This document shows, piece after piece, positions 7,214 to 14,330 of a DNA stretch of 15,451 nucleotides. This DNA is from UBA1731 sp045595285 (GTDB lineage Bacteria; Verrucomicrobiota; Kiritimatiellia; RFP12; UBA1067). Made by a program: the position numbers and the translations under genes. The DNA is taken from assembly GCA_045595285.1 (NCBI GenBank), contig JAZOAC010000109.1, positions 1 to 15,451 of the forward strand, written 5' to 3'. The stretch's first letter is position 1; every line of letters starts with the position of its first letter. Below the pieces are notes generated by a model. It was not told where the DNA came from. It ran no database searches and saw only the letters and a list, made by a program, of their open reading frames with translations.

Positions 7214-7432
7214 ATGATGGAGAGAATGATGTTCAATGGAATGCCGCATGCGGAGAATCAGCGCGTGCGGCTTTGCGATGCGGTGGCGATGCGCGGGTCT
7301 TCGCTCCGCAAACTGTCTGGGTGTGTACTTTGGATGTTGTTTGCGGGGGTCGCTTTTGCCGCCGCCTCGCTTCTGGCCTGCGATCCGGCGCGGATTGCGC
7401 ATGGCCCACTTATGTTCACGGGTTTTGCATAA
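7214..7432 (+). CDS. Small putative lipoprotein or signal-peptide remnant
   Basis: A 72-residue ORF with no recognised family. ATG 7214 has AAGGA 9 nt upstream and an extended -10 at 7173-7181. About 37 polar residues precede one hydrophobic segment (VLWMLFAGVAFAAASLL) ending in LLAC, which is a loose lipobox. Only 17 residues would follow the lipidated cysteine, so either this is a very small membrane peptide or it is the leader of a longer gene that has been lost. Its last 17 nt overlap tail to tail with the glycosidase gene on the other strand. That fits truncation at an old junction between the oxidoreductase operon and the sugar locus. A chance ORF cannot be excluded. Confidence 0.4.
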   Translation: MMERMMFNGMPHAENQRVRLCDAVAMRGSSLRKLSGCVLWMLFAGVAFAAASLLACDPARIAHGPLMFTGFA

Positions 7433-10400
7433 GCATGTGGAACAGGCACGTGCCTTTCGCCCCCGGGTCGACCGTGAAGGAATCCGTGTCGTGTGCGATT
7501 GTGCTCTCGTCCGTAAGATCCACGATGCGCTTCGCCTTGCGGGGCAGCTTTACGCGGACCGGACCGGATTCCTTCATGTGCACCATGCCGAAGTTCTCGT
7601 TTGCGTACACCACCGCCGGACGGTCGGTGTAGAGATGGACCCCCGCTGCGGCAGCAATCGCCCTGAACGCCGACACATTCAGTATGCCCGCACCCCAGAA
7701 CACAGATGTGTGATGTGGAAACTTCTTTACTGCGGCGGCAGGCTCTCCGCCTTGCTCGTATCGTGCAAGAATCGTCACGCCCGGTTCATCCTTCACCTGG
7801 AATCGTGCCTCGAAAACCTGAGGTGGGATCGGCTTGGGGTTTGCATAGTCAATCTTGTATGAGAAGCCCCCGTAGAGAGGCGTATTTGACCACCCGAGCC
7901 GGTCTTCAACCGCATCACTACCGAAGGCGGCCTTGAAAGCAGTCCTGTCGGGCGTCATTACCAGAGTGTGCGGCGCGGTTTCCTTCTTGAGCGTGAATCC
8001 GCAGATATCCGTATTCTCATCGGAAATGTAGAGCTTTGTGCCTTCCGCCATGAATACCCCCGGCGCATACATCCATATCAGAGTGCGTCCGTTTCGCTCC
8101 AGCTTCTCGCGTACCGATCGTCTCTGCTCGACGGTAAGCGCCAGCTGCGCCGGGAAAACCACGACCTTGTACCGGTCAAGTTCCTTGGATTCCATCAGAT
8201 CGTCAAGCAGCCACAGATCATACGGCGCACCGAGGCGGTGCCATTCCAGATTGCGGTTGAACGACACATGCTGCGCGGCCGTTATCGGTGATCGGCTGTA
8301 GTTGTATTCGATTCCGGCGGAAAGGCTCAACGGATCGAGGACGACCGCCACTTGCGTCGCGGACCATCGCGGGAAACGGGCGCTCATGCGCATCCACTTG
8401 TCGTACTTGGGCACATCCTCCATGATCTTCGGGTCTTCCCACCAGCGCTGGAACGTCCACTGATACGGAACGATCCCCGTCGTCATGTACTTGCCCAGTT
8501 CGCGGCGATAGACGGCAACCGACTCTTCAGATGTGGCCGTCTCGCCGAACCGGTGCCGTTTCGGAGTGAAGAGGTGGCTGCGGACATCAGACTGAAACAG
8601 GAAAATCTTGTTGTGGTGCATGAGCGATGCCACCGGGGCGTTTACGACGATGTCGTCTCCTGGACCCCGGTTCATGTAGCCGGGCGCAGGGCCGAACGAG
8701 TCCAGCCACGGACTCTTCAGAATGGGCATCATCTCACGGTGGTGGTAACGCCCGGAAAGGTAGCCGATCTGGCTGCAGGTGAAAATGCGTCCGTCCGTGA
8801 ACTCCTTGGCCGCGCGGCACTGGCGGTCGACCCTGTGCAGGATTGCAAACGACTCGCAGCGGGCGTAGTCGATGACGCTGCGCTGAGTGAGCGGATCGAG
8901 GAATCCGCCGCCGAGGCGCGGCACCCTCTGCAGCATCGTAGGCGCTTGCGCATGGGCGAAAGAGAATCCCTCCCGTCCCCACGCGGACGCGAATGCCAAG
9001 ACATCACCTCTGTACTCCCTGAGAAGCCACTTTCTGAAGAAGTTGGCCATCGCCGGACTGAAGTCGTGCGGCGAAAGATAGCGTGTACCGTCCAAGTGCC
9101 CGAAGTTGTTCTCCGCAAAAATCCCGAATCCGGGCATGAACCCGACGATCTGTGAGGCGTACGGCTGGGAAAGTATCCGCGCGAGAAAATCCTTCACGCT
9201 TTTTTCGCAGTACCGGCTCCAAGTCTCAGACCCGTACGAATAGCCGGGAGTATCGTATTTGAAGCCCTGGTCGGGGTCTTCCACACGTGCGAGTTCGTCC
9301 GGATAGGTGTCGGCAAAGGTGCGCGACGGATACTGCTGGAACCAGACGAAGATACGTGCATCCGGCTTCGTGTCAAGGATGAAGCGGGTCTGGAAATCAA
9401 CGATCCTGAAGAACTCATCTGGATTGTGCGGTCCCCTGAGACTTGACGGCGCGGTTTCGTCGCACGTCATCGTGGCACCTACCACATAGACGGGGAAATT
9501 CCCTTTCTTTATGATCTCCCGGTGGTAGGCGAGGCTTCTTTCGTTGGCATTCAGACGCGGGCGGCACGTGTAGAGACTGTTCACGACTGGCTTTCCGTCG
9601 ATAAACCAGGTAGGGACGCCCTGAAACGGCTTCACCTCCGATTTAGGCAATGTAAGCGGTACCCGCGGCACGGACGCGATTATCGGTGCGACCGCCGGCT
9701 TTCTTGCCGTCTCATACGATGCACGTCCAAGATACGCCGAATCGATGTCCGCGCCGCCTTCCGCTGCGATCATGAGCGATGCCGCGGCCGCGCCCTTCGG
9801 CGGCACAAGACGGAACGTGTGTCCGCGCCATGCGGAGGTGCCTTCGAACCGCATGCGCTTCATGCCGCAATCGCGTCCGTTCTTGTCGCGGAATGCGAAA
9901 TCCACGGCAACCGTGCCGCCGCGCACCGACAGATGTCCGTTCAGCACTTCGCCGCCGCGCGTCACAATGGCGGCGGCGTTCGGCGCCGCGTATGCAAGTT
10001 CTGCGCCGGATGGCAGCCGCAATGCATACGAACCGTGATGCGCGTCGCCCGCCGTCCGCTTTGCGCTTCCGCGCACAGTGCACCAGCAATCGACAAAATC
10101 TTGGATGAGGTCTGCCTCCTCGAAACTGCCGTTCAGCAGTTGCGTTTCATCCGTCTCATCGCGGCAGTCTGCCATCGAAGCGTCAAGCTTCACGTTGCGC
10201 ACAAGCCCGGCACCGCCTTTCGTGACAATCTCGTACCTTACCGCCTTTGAAGGAACCCTCACGATCTTGTGGAGACGGAACGGTTTCTCCGCGCTTTTGC
10301 CGCCGGTGGAAAGGGCGCGTTCCTCCCCGCACGTTTTTCCGTCGGCATCGGTGTAGCGCAGAGTGACGGACAGCTTCTGCGTGGCGTTCGTCGTAAAAAA

Positions 10401-10517
10401 CTGAGCCGACAGGTGATGCCAGCCGCCCGGTGACACAGCCACGCCGCTCATGCCGTAGATAGGTGTCGCGAATACTGCCGAAACGCACAGGACGCCAAGC
10501 ATTGCAAATCTGTTCAT
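7416..10517 (-). CDS. Secreted GH42-like glycoside hydrolase with CBM-like domains
   Basis: A protein of 1033 residues from the ATG at 10517; the ATG at 10523 is only 1 nt from the ribosome site AGGAG, while 10517 is 7 nt away, so 10517 is preferred. A signal peptide (about 1-22) is followed by two beta-sandwich-like regions: one at 25-115, and one at 125-270 that begins with NGSFEE, as carbohydrate-binding modules often do. A probable (beta/alpha)8 domain spans about 300-700. The GIFAEN segment near 466-470 offers Glu469 as candidate acid/base. A Rossmann-like domain at about 718-822 (PYDLWLLDDL, then YKVVVFPAQL) resembles the GATase-like trimerisation domain of GH42 beta-galactosidases. A short beta domain ends the protein. 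It should cleave a glycoside outside the cytoplasm. It is transcribed away from the regulator, probably under its control. Hydrolase fold is likely; linkage and sugar unknown. Confidence 0.75.
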   Translation of the reverse strand: MNRFAMLGVLCVSAVFATPIYGMSGVAVSPGGWHHLSAQFFTTNATQKLSVTLRYTDADGKTCGEERALSTGGKSAEKPFRLHKIVRVPSKAVRYEIVTKGGAGLVRNVKLDASMADCRDETDETQLLNGSFEEADLIQDFVDCWCTVRGSAKRTAGDAHHGSYALRLPSGAELAYAAPNAAAIVTRGGEVLNGHLSVRGGTVAVDFAFRDKNGRDCGMKRMRFEGTSAWRGHTFRLVPPKGAAAASLMIAAEGGADIDSAYLGRASYETARKPAVAPIIASVPRVPLTLPKSEVKPFQGVPTWFIDGKPVVNSLYTCRPRLNANERSLAYHREIIKKGNFPVYVVGATMTCDETAPSSLRGPHNPDEFFRIVDFQTRFILDTKPDARIFVWFQQYPSRTFADTYPDELARVEDPDQGFKYDTPGYSYGSETWSRYCEKSVKDFLARILSQPYASQIVGFMPGFGIFAENNFGHLDGTRYLSPHDFSPAMANFFRKWLLREYRGDVLAFASAWGREGFSFAHAQAPTMLQRVPRLGGGFLDPLTQRSVIDYARCESFAILHRVDRQCRAAKEFTDGRIFTCSQIGYLSGRYHHREMMPILKSPWLDSFGPAPGYMNRGPGDDIVVNAPVASLMHHNKIFLFQSDVRSHLFTPKRHRFGETATSEESVAVYRRELGKYMTTGIVPYQWTFQRWWEDPKIMEDVPKYDKWMRMSARFPRWSATQVAVVLDPLSLSAGIEYNYSRSPITAAQHVSFNRNLEWHRLGAPYDLWLLDDLMESKELDRYKVVVFPAQLALTVEQRRSVREKLERNGRTLIWMYAPGVFMAEGTKLYISDENTDICGFTLKKETAPHTLVMTPDRTAFKAAFGSDAVEDRLGWSNTPLYGGFSYKIDYANPKPIPPQVFEARFQVKDEPGVTILARYEQGGEPAAAVKKFPHHTSVFWGAGILNVSAFRAIAAAAGVHLYTDRPAVVYANENFGMVHMKESGPVRVKLPRKAKRIVDLTDESTIAHDTDSFTVDPGAKGTCLFHMLMQNP

Positions 10518-10524
10518 AGTCATG

Positions 10525-10530
10525 CTCCTA
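10525..10530 (-). promoter_or_regulatory. Ribosome binding site that sets the glycosidase start
   Basis: Read on the minus strand this is TAGGAG. It is 1 nt from the upstream ATG (10523-10521) and 7 nt from the second in-frame ATG (10517-10515). Only the second has workable spacing, so the protein most likely starts MNRF and its signal peptide begins two residues later than in the longest reading. Confidence 0.65.
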
Positions 10531-10544
10531 TGGGATGATTATAG

Positions 10545-10564
10545 GTCGCAAATTGTATAGCGAC
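10545..10564. promoter_or_regulatory. Inverted repeat over probable glycosidase promoter
   Basis: GTCGC (10545-10549) and GCGAC (10560-10564) are perfect inverted arms 10 bp apart. On the minus strand the spacer contains TATACA/TACAAT, a plausible -10 for the glycosidase gene, giving a leader of about 28 nt. No good -35 lies at the right distance, which would suit an activated promoter. A regulator bound here would cover the -10 and act on the glycosidase. This is a candidate operator, not a proven one. Confidence 0.35.
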
Positions 10565-10619
10565 TGGAATCGCAGAACGAATAAGATATCAAATTCTGAT
10601 GTTGAACGCAATATATAAA

Positions 10620-10631
10620 ATGAATATTCAT
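10620..10631. promoter_or_regulatory. 12-bp perfect palindrome in divergent intergenic region
   Basis: ATGAATATTCAT is its own reverse complement. It lies about midway between the two divergent genes, 37 bp upstream of the -35 of the regulator promoter. Dimeric GntR-type winged-helix proteins bind such palindromes, and regulators of sugar loci commonly bind next to their own gene. The surrounding DNA is very AT-rich, so a chance palindrome is possible. Confidence 0.4.
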
Positions 10632-10668
10632 ATTAAATATTTACAACTTATTGAAGAAATAAAATCTC

Positions 10669-10698
10669 TTGACTTATTTGTCCCACTTGTCATATAAT
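10669..10698 (+). promoter_or_regulatory. Sigma70-type promoter of the regulator operon
   Basis: TTGACT (10669-10674) and a perfect TATAAT (10693-10698) are 18 bp apart. Transcription would start near 10705, only about 4 nt before the GTG at 10709 and about 31 nt before the ATG at 10736. This spacing favours the ATG as start unless the mRNA is leaderless. The genes at 11841 and 14331 have no visible promoter of their own and probably share this transcript. Confidence 0.7.
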
Positions 10699-10735
10699 AT
10701 GGCGCGTTGTGCAGAAAAGAGATTTCAAGAAGCCG

Positions 10736-11812
10736 ATGTTTACTCTCGACCGTTCACGTCGCGGAGATCTGTCACGTCAGGTCTCGGCGGGTCTGCGTAC
10801 GGCTATTGAGACGGGATATTACCAGCCGGGTGAAATTCTGCCGCCCGTACGCGATCTTGCCGAGATTCTTGAAATCAGCAAGGGCATTGCCGAACAGGCC
10901 GTCGCAAGGCTTCGCGAGGAGGGTTTGATAAGCCCGCGTCCGTCGGTAGGCAGCGTGGTGTGCGCATCGGACCGTCCGCTTTGGAAGGGACAGGTCCTGA
11001 TCGTAGTGCCGCCGGATGGAGGCAATACCGCTGACAATACGATGTCGGCGGTTTTGAGAAACAGTCTTATCTCGAATGGATACCTTGCGCTTACCGCTCC
11101 CGTTTTAAGGGACGATGACGGGAAGTTCGACTTTTCCCTGCTGGACATTATGCTGCATCAGCAAACCGATCTCGTTGTGCAGCTGCATGACAAGCCGGAA
11201 ATTTCAAGTTGGCTGTCGGCGCGCAACATTCCCTTTATATGCTGCACGACAGATTCGGGGGATATTCCTAATTCGTGTATTGGTGCAGTTCGGTTCCGGA
11301 AGGATGCCGCGATCTCATCGTTTGTATCGCATTGTTTAGAGAAGAATATTGATCGGGTTACGGTTGTCAGCGCGTGGAAACAAAGGGTGACCGTAGAAGC
11401 TTTGAAAGCTGCCGGCATTGGAGTGGATGACTGGCATATTGAGTTGCCGCTCGGAGCCGCAGGTGCACAGATTTCGAAAGTGGCATTGGATTTCATTTCA
11501 GAGCGGGTGCCGGAGATCAGGGAACGGTGTATCCGGAACATGTTCTTTACTGATGATTATCTGACATCCGGCGCACTGGTGGCGCTTCTTGGAGCGGGGA
11601 TACGCATTCCCGAAGAACTGAACATAGTCACGCTGGTAAACAAGACCAATGGAAGCGGATTGACGTTCAATGTTCCGTTCACGCGCTTAGAGGCGGATCC
11701 AATTGACTGGGGACGCATCGTATCGGAATCGGTTTTGGGCTATCTCAAAGACGGTGCTTTCGCATCGGATGTGACTATCGGTCCGAAGTACGTGCGGGGG
11801 GGAACTTTCTAA
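10736..11812 (+). CDS. GntR-HTH/LacI-sensor transcriptional regulator
   Basis: A 358-residue regulator. Residues 4-76 form a GntR winged helix: SAGLRTAIETGYYQPGEILP leads into the VRDLAEILEIS recognition helix region and the LREEGLI wing. The rest (about 85-358) looks like a LacI/GalR periplasmic-binding-protein-type effector domain (QVLIVV strand, later FFTDDYLTSGALVALL), the same layout as AraR of Bacillus. It should bind DNA as a dimer and release or change on binding a sugar. The ATG at 10736 is chosen because the GTG at 10709 would be almost at the transcription start; neither has a well-placed ribosome site. The gene lies between a divergent glycosidase and two secreted proteins 28 nt downstream, so it most likely controls this locus. 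The C-terminus is encoded by a run of seven G (11796-11802). Confidence 0.85.
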   Translation: MFTLDRSRRGDLSRQVSAGLRTAIETGYYQPGEILPPVRDLAEILEISKGIAEQAVARLREEGLISPRPSVGSVVCASDRPLWKGQVLIVVPPDGGNTADNTMSAVLRNSLISNGYLALTAPVLRDDDGKFDFSLLDIMLHQQTDLVVQLHDKPEISSWLSARNIPFICCTTDSGDIPNSCIGAVRFRKDAAISSFVSHCLEKNIDRVTVVSAWKQRVTVEALKAAGIGVDDWHIELPLGAAGAQISKVALDFISERVPEIRERCIRNMFFTDDYLTSGALVALLGAGIRIPEELNIVTLVNKTNGSGLTFNVPFTRLEADPIDWGRIVSESVLGYLKDGAFASDVTIGPKYVRGGTF

Positions 11813-11827
11813 TCTTCACGAAACTCT

Positions 11828-11835
11828 AAAGGAGG
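11828..11835 (+). promoter_or_regulatory. Very strong ribosome binding site of the repeat protein
   Basis: AAAGGAGG, nearly the full anti-16S complement, is 5 nt before the ATG at 11841. It is the best ribosome site in the window and suggests that the secreted repeat protein is made in larger amounts than the regulator encoded on the same message. Confidence 0.7.
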
Positions 11836-11840
11836 AAATC

Positions 11841-14309
11841 ATGAAACAAAAAAAAAATGAACTAATAAGTGTTAAAAAGCGCAGTTCTGCAACGGGGTGT
11901 TTGCTGTGTTGCGCAATGGTGTTTTCAGGATTCCTGCCTGTTTCGGCTTCGGGAACCGCTTCATCGTACGAAATTGAAGGTGTGGTTCTGAAAATTACGA
12001 TTCCAGAAGGAATGACGAATGAAGTGGATGTATCCAAGGTGGCATGCGCCAATAATAACGAGATAACGGAAATCAGAAAGCTCGGGCGCGGCGGACTCCT
12101 GATGAATGACAAAACCGCGATTCCGAATTATACCGGCAACATTTACGTCGATCAAGGCACTTGGATTGCAGCCTGCACCAATGCGCTCGGGAAACTGTCT
12201 TCAAATACCGACGGCAGCGGGGTCGGTGAATTTTCAGTCGGAAATGGAGCCACATTGGCAATTGGAGGAACAGATCCTTTAATTAAAAACGATGGCAAGA
12301 AAATATCCATTGAGGGGACTGGTGTTGACGGTAACGGAGCAATACAAATAATATCAACTGCAGGAGAAGTTAAGCATGCGCTCGGGAAGAACATAGTTTT
12401 GACGGGAGATGCCACTATAGGTATGACGAAAAAGACTTTTTATTTTTATGGCATAGTATTTACATTTAATGGGCATAAATTGACTATAGTCAATCACGTC
12501 AGCAAAACTCATATAATGGTTTTTAACGGCAATTCAACTCCTATTATTATTCAATCTCCCGGTGAAATAGAGTTGGCGGATATGGCATACATCTCTTTTG
12601 AGGGAACAGTTTCATTGTTAGGCAGCGAAGGAAAACAGATAACGTTTAATGATGCTTCCAGATTTAAGAGTAACGCCATGAGAGGGCGTTATGAATGGCC
12701 CATGATCTGGAATTCCACAGCTGCAGTATCAATGATGAAGCAAACAACTTCTTCAAGCTTTGCTGTCACAAATCGCAGTACTTGGCATGGATCTGTTCGC
12801 CTCGATAAAGATATGAAAGTGGTAATTTCGGCTAATGATATGTTTGGATTGATGGGTCCGGTAAGCGGAATTGGAGGTCTTAATTTATCCTACGATAGCA
12901 AAAATATACCAGAAACCCCGACAAATTTTGTGAATCTTGCCAATGCGGGTAGCACTTTCGAAGGCGGCGTAAGCGTGAGGGATCTTATCGTCAATGTAAA
13001 TGAGAATGGGGCTGTTCCCGCCGAAGGCGGTGTGTTCGCGCTGACCAACAGCATTGTAAACTTTGATTCGCATAAGAATTATATGCTCCCCAATGGGATT
13101 ATTCATGTTGACGGTGATGTTTGGAGAAGTGTGTCCGGCGGCTTGGGAAAATGGAAAACCCTCGTTAAAACCGGTGCGGGAACGGTAAATTATGATTCTA
13201 TAATCGGAGCGGAAGTTCTTGAACTTAAAAGCGGGGTAATGGAAATTTCCGAACAATCGTACCCGTTTGCCCGATTTGCGGGACTTGTTGAGGGTGTTGA
13301 ATATTTTGCCGATACACTAAATGATCAAGGCGAAATAGTTGAGGAGGGTATAAAAATTAGCACCGCTAAAGCTAAAGACAACGGAATTGTGTACACAAAC
13401 AGGGTGGTGATGTCACCTTATCTAATGAATACGGAAATGGGGGAATATTGGACGACTAAAAGGCCTGCCGACGATACAGATCATAAAGTTAAGGCTCATT
13501 GCACTACTTACAGCGGATATATGTGGAACAGAAGCAATAAAAGTGTCGATTGGACATTTGCGTGCAATGTCGCCAACTACACAGTCTTTCATTTTGATGA
13601 TGAATTAATGTTTGAGCATAATCCCAGTTCTTCAAAAGCGATCGCAAAAGTGACAATTAGAGATATCGCCCCGGGATCTGTTCATCGTATTCGTATCGGA
13701 AATCACAGCAAGTACAACAAAGTGACTGACAATAAGACTCAAGGCGGTATCAGTTCGAGCACTACCGACCCTGTGTGGGGTAAGGAAAAATTGGGACTTC
13801 GCTGGGATCGGCTTGGTCGTGATACGACCGATCCGGCGAATTTCGAGATACTTGCGGATTCTGGCGACGGAATGCTTTTTACTCATGATATTCCCAATAA
13901 CACCCTGCCTGAATTCGATCTCGTGAAGTTTAAAGGTGGAACGCTTCATCTCAATGGAGTAACAAATACTGTCACTGCTGTAGAAGGTATGCCCCTCGTT
14001 GCCGGGACGGGTAAACTGATCATTGAAAACAAGTGGACGATTGATGCGGCGGATATCGCCGATGGTTCTGCGGTTTCAGGACTCTCTTTCGGATTCGGTG
14101 CGGATGCCGAACTCGAAATCGAAAATTCTTCTGCGGCCAAATCTATGACGGGCACTCGCGAATGGACGGTAATCAAATCTGCTGAAGATATTACCGGTTC
14201 CATTACGGTGAAGGATGAAGACATGGCAACGCGCTGGACGGTCAATATTGACGGCAATGAGGTGAAACTCAAATACCGTCCGTTCGGTACTGCGGTTATT
14301 ATCCGATAA
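11841..14309 (+). CDS. Secreted autotransporter-repeat-like protein with PA14-like region
   Basis: An 822-residue exported protein. A signal peptide is seen at about 12-37 (basic VKKR, hydrophobic core, VSASG). Segments such as LGRGGLLMND with YTGNIYV (81-103), SGIGGLNLS (342-350) and VKTGAGTVNY with LELKSG (442-464) match the autotransporter-associated beta-strand repeat pattern, which predicts a beta-helix. Residues 553-680 (WTFACNVANYTVFHFDDE, RDIAPGSVHRIRIG, NFEILADSGDGMLF) resemble a PA14-type carbohydrate-binding beta-sandwich. A further strand-repeat region fills 690-810. No C-terminal outer-membrane barrel follows, so it is not a classical self-transporting autotransporter. The protein ends GTAVIIR. 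It may bind polysaccharide at the cell surface and serve the flanking hydrolases. The central part is strikingly AT-rich, and codons 3-6 contain a run of ten A. Function is inferred from context. Confidence 0.7.
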   Translation: MKQKKNELISVKKRSSATGCLLCCAMVFSGFLPVSASGTASSYEIEGVVLKITIPEGMTNEVDVSKVACANNNEITEIRKLGRGGLLMNDKTAIPNYTGNIYVDQGTWIAACTNALGKLSSNTDGSGVGEFSVGNGATLAIGGTDPLIKNDGKKISIEGTGVDGNGAIQIISTAGEVKHALGKNIVLTGDATIGMTKKTFYFYGIVFTFNGHKLTIVNHVSKTHIMVFNGNSTPIIIQSPGEIELADMAYISFEGTVSLLGSEGKQITFNDASRFKSNAMRGRYEWPMIWNSTAAVSMMKQTTSSSFAVTNRSTWHGSVRLDKDMKVVISANDMFGLMGPVSGIGGLNLSYDSKNIPETPTNFVNLANAGSTFEGGVSVRDLIVNVNENGAVPAEGGVFALTNSIVNFDSHKNYMLPNGIIHVDGDVWRSVSGGLGKWKTLVKTGAGTVNYDSIIGAEVLELKSGVMEISEQSYPFARFAGLVEGVEYFADTLNDQGEIVEEGIKISTAKAKDNGIVYTNRVVMSPYLMNTEMGEYWTTKRPADDTDHKVKAHCTTYSGYMWNRSNKSVDWTFACNVANYTVFHFDDELMFEHNPSSSKAIAKVTIRDIAPGSVHRIRIGNHSKYNKVTDNKTQGGISSSTTDPVWGKEKLGLRWDRLGRDTTDPANFEILADSGDGMLFTHDIPNNTLPEFDLVKFKGGTLHLNGVTNTVTAVEGMPLVAGTGKLIIENKWTIDAADIADGSAVSGLSFGFGADAELEIENSSAAKSMTGTREWTVIKSAEDITGSITVKDEDMATRWTVNIDGNEVKLKYRPFGTAVIIR
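11848..11857 (+). repeat. Ten-A homopolymer at codons 3-6
   Basis: Ten consecutive A residues lie directly after the start of the secreted repeat protein. In the present state the frame is open. Loss of one A gives a stop at the eighth codon, and gain of one A gives a stop at the seventh. The tract could therefore act as an on/off switch by slippage, or be a site of transcriptional slippage. Confidence 0.7.
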
Positions 14310-14330
14310 TACTTGTGGAAACAACATAAG

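Noticed and set aside
10538..10543. Minus-strand TATAAT as -10 of the glycosidase
   Set aside because: The transcript would begin at the ribosome binding site itself, leaving almost no leader, and no -35 is present.
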